41,433 nucleotides of DNA from a virus: IMG/VR virus record IMGVR_UViG_3300048839_000432, positions 1 through 41,433 of that record; one strand, given 5' to 3'. Below are positions 39,209 to 41,433 of this stretch, piece after piece (position 1 is the stretch's first letter; each line of letters begins with the position of its first letter). Made by a program: the position numbers and the translations under genes. The notes beneath the pieces are model-generated. The model did not search any database. It was not told the origin of the DNA and was given only the letters and a program-made list of their open reading frames with translations.

Positions 39209-39357
39209 AAAACAAGTTTTTTAGATTTAACATAAACCACCTCATGCTGCTGCTTATTCTTACAATATTTACCGCAATTAATTACAAGTTGTACATCGCT
39301 TTTTTCCGGTAAATTAATGTTGCAAACAAGCAACAGTATTAAGGCTGTTAGTTTCAT
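39205..39357 (-). CDS. Small secreted/membrane protein, 50 aa
   Basis: Reads MKLTALILLLVCNINLPEKS with a short hydrophobic start (signal-like or anchor) followed by a basic tail (GKYCKNKQQ, KSKKLVL). It ends ATGA in the next gene and begins immediately after the stop of the 57-aa gene (39358). Function unknown. Confidence 0.68.
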   Translation of the reverse strand: MKLTALILLLVCNINLPEKSDVQLVINCGKYCKNKQQHEVVYVKSKKLVL

Positions 39358-39531
39358 TTAATTAAATTTCACGTTCAACACATAGTTAAGAGCAATGCAC
39401 GAAGTTTCCATTTTTATCTTAAAATCAATATCGCTTTTTCGCATCTCGTTAATCTCTTTGTTTTGTTTTTCTATTGACTTTTCAAGTGCATCTAAGCGTT
39501 TCTCAAAGTCTATCCAGTCTATAATATTCAT
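39358..39531 (-). CDS. Small coiled-coil protein, 57 aa
   Basis: Reads MNIIDWIDFEKRLDALEKSI then EKQNKEINEMRKSDIDFKIK: a single long charged coiled coil. It lies 2 bp downstream of the nuclease gene, so is probably translated with it. Perhaps a partner subunit of the nuclease; inference only. Confidence 0.7.
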   Translation of the reverse strand: MNIIDWIDFEKRLDALEKSIEKQNKEINEMRKSDIDFKIKMETSCIALNYVLNVKFN

Positions 39532-39533
39532 GG

Positions 39534-40472
39534 CTAATTTAATTTAGTTAAAATTTCTTCAAGTGTTTTTGTTTCTAATTTAGGGGCTTCGCCAACTTTC
39601 GTTTGCCCTGTAAACGCTACCGTTTCATTGCTCCAATTCACATACGAACTCTTACTATCATTCTTGCAAAGTTGCAATCTTGTAAGTGCCGAACTTAAAA
39701 ATAAATCTTCGGTTTGCGGACTCAAAAATTCGAGTTCATAAGTCGGTACGCCTTTCTTCAACGACCAATCTTTCGGGCGAATAATCCCTGTAATATCCGC
39801 TTGGCAATCGGGATAGGTATTATTCCACAAATATCTTTCCATTGCCACTTGCTCTCTTTGGTGGTCGCTAATCTGCGAACTTGTCTTAATGTTTAATGTG
39901 GCAATCTTGCCATTCTTCAACTTGCAAACAACGTCAACAGGAGTAGCAATCTGCAAAACATCGCTCTTACACATACTCTCAACTGCGAATAGTTCCTCCA
40001 CCTCATCGTATAAGAACTGCAAAATACTTGCAGCGGACTTGCAATATTCAAACACTTGGGCTTGTAGCACATTTTCGTTTATGGCTATCTTATTTTTTTG
40101 TGCCGAACTAATAAAATAATTCTCCGCATATTCCTTTTCCTTTTCCCAATCCAAATACCCTTGTTCCCATGCCCTCACAAGCACTTCATGTACTATTGTT
40201 CCAAAGTCTGCCATAGTATTAAGATAGGCTTCTTGGCGTTCAATTGAGCCTAATTCATTTATCATTTTATTACGCCAACCGTCCAACCGCTTATTATCTA
40301 TATTTCCTTTGAACGTAGCAGCATTTAAAGCACCTGTCAACCCCGAATAAGCACCGAAAGGATTAAACGCAACGTACAGCCTTTTTGACCCGTAGTTTAT
40401 ACGAGTCATTGTAATAGTTTTTATTCGAGAACTCTTAAATAAATTCTCGATTATTTCTTCTTTCGCAATCAT
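39534..40472 (-). CDS. PD-(D/E)XK-type nuclease, 312 aa
   Basis: N-terminal half helical with FGTIVHEVLVRA (90-101, His as in RecB/Cas4-like nucleases). The core VESMCKS (164-170), PVDVV (178-182, D180) and LNIKTSSQ (193-200), then HQREQVAMERYLW, resembles RecB/lambda-exonuclease-like nucleases. The D/E-X-K position reads N-I-K here, an unusual replacement. It likely processes DNA ends for recombination. It overlaps the upstream gene by 4 bases. Confidence 0.75.
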   Translation of the reverse strand: MIAKEEIIENLFKSSRIKTITMTRINYGSKRLYVAFNPFGAYSGLTGALNAATFKGNIDNKRLDGWRNKMINELGSIERQEAYLNTMADFGTIVHEVLVRAWEQGYLDWEKEKEYAENYFISSAQKNKIAINENVLQAQVFEYCKSAASILQFLYDEVEELFAVESMCKSDVLQIATPVDVVCKLKNGKIATLNIKTSSQISDHQREQVAMERYLWNNTYPDCQADITGIIRPKDWSLKKGVPTYELEFLSPQTEDLFLSSALTRLQLCKNDSKSSYVNWSNETVAFTGQTKVGEAPKLETKTLEEILTKLN

Positions 40473-40774
40473 ATACCGCCCCCTTCGAGATTGTCAAGTC
40501 TTTCATGTAGAACTTTCACAGCGTTTTCCAACGCTAATAAACGAGCATCTTTCTCATTTATGAACTTGAATTTTTGGTATGTTTTACCGTTAAACTCTTC
40601 TGAATACAATTCAATACCTGTTGCCACATCTGTCAACTTCTCATACCTTGCAATGTCATCTTTATTCAAGAATCCGTTATGCCATTGTCCGTTTATCTTT
40701 AGCCCTGCGGTGTAATACGGTTTACCGTTTTTGCCTGTCTTTTCTTCGATTTTTCCTTTACTTTCGATTTTCAT
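40469..40774 (-). CDS. Possible single-stranded-DNA-binding-like protein, 101 aa
   Basis: Beta-rich N-terminus (KIESKGKIEEKTGKNGKPYY, LKINGQWHNGF) followed by a helical coiled-coil C-terminus (ALENAVKVLHERLDNLEGGGI). It sits next to a recombination nuclease, where phages often have SSB or an annealing-partner protein. The OB fold is a guess. Upstream gene 22 bp away. Confidence 0.5.
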   Translation of the reverse strand: MKIESKGKIEEKTGKNGKPYYTAGLKINGQWHNGFLNKDDIARYEKLTDVATGIELYSEEFNGKTYQKFKFINEKDARLLALENAVKVLHERLDNLEGGGI

Positions 40775-40795
40775 AATTTTAGTTTTTAGTTTTAG

Positions 40796-40999
40796 TTAAA
40801 TTTTTTTGTTTGTTATACTTTTTTTTAGCCCAAACAGAATGACGAAGTCTTCATCATCCATTAGCTCAATAGCATCGTTTGCTATCTTTATAGATAGGTC
40901 GATTAAATCTTGGTTGTTTGTTTGTAAATCGTTTAATGTTGCCAACTTTCTAACATTAGTTAGCGTCGTTGGCTTGATTGAAATAATGTTTCCTGCCAT
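40796..40999 (-). CDS. Small acidic protein, 67 aa
   Basis: First gene of the nuclease operon, with a host-type -7 box 23 bp upstream (41022-41029). The protein starts MAGNIISIKPTTLTNVRKLA and has the acidic stretch ELMDDEDFVILF (about 45-56). Function unknown. Confidence 0.68.
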   Translation of the reverse strand: MAGNIISIKPTTLTNVRKLATLNDLQTNNQDLIDLSIKIANDAIELMDDEDFVILFGLKKSITNKKI

Positions 41000-41021
41000 A
41001 ATTTTTAGTTTTTAGTTTTGA

Positions 41022-41029
41022 CAAATTTA
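41022..41029 (-). promoter_or_regulatory. Host-type promoter of the nuclease operon
   Basis: Minus-strand TAAATTTG (TAnnTTTG), 22 bp before ATG 40999, with a TTG at about the -33 position (41053-41055). Confidence 0.55.
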
Positions 41030-41099
41030 GTAATTATTATTTAATTATTACACAATTATTATAATTTATTTTTATTCGTTTGTGTTTCAAGTGGTTGCG

Positions 41100-41166
41100 G
41101 TGGTGTGTCGGTTAGCAACTAGTTAGCAGTAATGCCAGCCGACCCACAAGCCGACTGACATACCAC
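41100..41166. repeat. Large stem-loop with cassette start box
   Basis: GTGGTGTGTC (41100-41109) pairs with GACATACCAC (41157-41166). Between them lie two GTTAGCA boxes (41111 and 41122), one of which (41122) is the start of the cassette whose end is at 282-288. Just right of it is the stop of the ParB-like C-terminal fragment. It could be an attI-like or attC-like boundary. Confidence 0.45.
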
Positions 41167-41173
41167 AATAATT

Positions 41174-41433
41174 TTAGTATCTAAGATTAACCTTTTCACG
41201 TCTGCGATAGTTGTAAATTTCTTCAATCAAAGAAACATACTGCTTACTGTCGTTACAGTCGGTTAATGCTGAAGGTTGGTTTTTTACTTTTTGCAAAAAT
41301 TCCGTAAATTCAAATTGTGGTTTATCAAATAAGTAAAGCATAGCATAAACAAATGCCCTTCTTTTAAAACCATCGTAAATATCTTTAAATAGCCAAATTT
41401 TTTCTGCTCTATGTTCAGCTTCTTCAAGATGAG
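41174..41433 (-). CDS. ParB-like protein, C-terminal part (runs off right end)
   Basis: Ends QYVSLIEEIYNYRRREKVNL then RY, the C-terminal style of ParB-like proteins of Bacteroidetes phages. The first visible codon starts after 2 leftover bases, compatible in frame with the N-terminal part at the left edge (1-217). The two are probably one gene interrupted by the window ends, with some middle residues lost. Confidence 0.65.
   Translation of the reverse strand, partial: HLEEAEHRAEKIWLFKDIYDGFKRRAFVYAMLYLFDKPQFEFTEFLQKVKNQPSALTDCNDSKQYVSLIEEIYNYRRREKVNLRY

Noticed and set aside
35260-41090. GAAACAC on the minus strand at about 35263, 35642 and 41084
   Set aside because: None has a TAAAATTGC element at 19 nt spacing, so they were not taken as late promoters.
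1-41433. CRISPR arrays, tRNA genes, insertion sequences, phage integrase, lysogeny repressor
   Set aside because: I looked for repeats with regular spacers, cloverleaf patterns, transposase or recombinase motifs and found none. The repeats around cassettes are irregular in spacing and hairpin-like, not CRISPR.

Overview
The window looks like most of the genome of a tailed phage (siphovirus-like) of a Bacteroidetes host. The evidence is low GC, host-type -7 boxes (TAnnTTTG), almost no Shine-Dalgarno sequences, a BT4734/VirE-N-type primase-helicase and a DUF6712-like connector. No integrase, lysogeny repressor, tRNA or CRISPR array is visible. The two window ends both lie inside one ParB-like minus-strand gene: the N-terminus is at the left end and the C-terminus at the right end. 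The recombination-box pair enclosing that gene is split between the two ends in the same way. The map is therefore probably circular (or circularly permuted), and the window is nearly complete.

Layout. 1-5942 (minus): small cassette genes, then an operon with a RusA-like resolvase and a NinB-like protein, then more cassette-like genes. 5943-7003: divergent promoter region, a zinc-ribbon gene, a probable ~73-nt small RNA with its own promoter and terminator, and a structured AT-rich leader. 7004-10827 (plus): primase-helicase, SF2 helicase, VRR-NUC nuclease. 11057-33664 (plus): terminase, tail-assembly chaperone with a -1 frameshift signal, tail genes, tape measure, prohead protease/scaffold, major capsid, probable tail tube, a five-gene sugar-modification cluster, portal, connector, fibres, then holin-like proteins, M15 endolysin and a u-spanin. 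33661-38833 (minus): small accessory genes in cassettes. 38891-40999 (minus): a nuclease/recombination operon.

The most striking content is an integron-like cassette system with no integrase in the window. About 14 intact and 4 decayed attC-like sites separate small minus-strand genes at 282-1765, 4754-5757 and 33907-38896. Each cassette begins GTTR... and ends with the complement of its own start, usually 10 bp, then a recurrent A/C mismatch at position 11, then more pairing. Four genes start inside the hairpin loop of such a site, so the site encodes the first 20-25 residues. Cargo includes an Acb2-like anti-CBASS sponge, an MT-A70 DNA methyltransferase, a radical-SAM DUF5131-like protein and a ribbon-helix-helix regulator.

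A second strong signal is a phage-specific promoter, GAAACAC-N19-TAAAATTGC. It occurs three times with identical spacing, each time 3-6 nt before the ATG of a late gene block (14011, 21803, 28300), which predicts leaderless late mRNAs.
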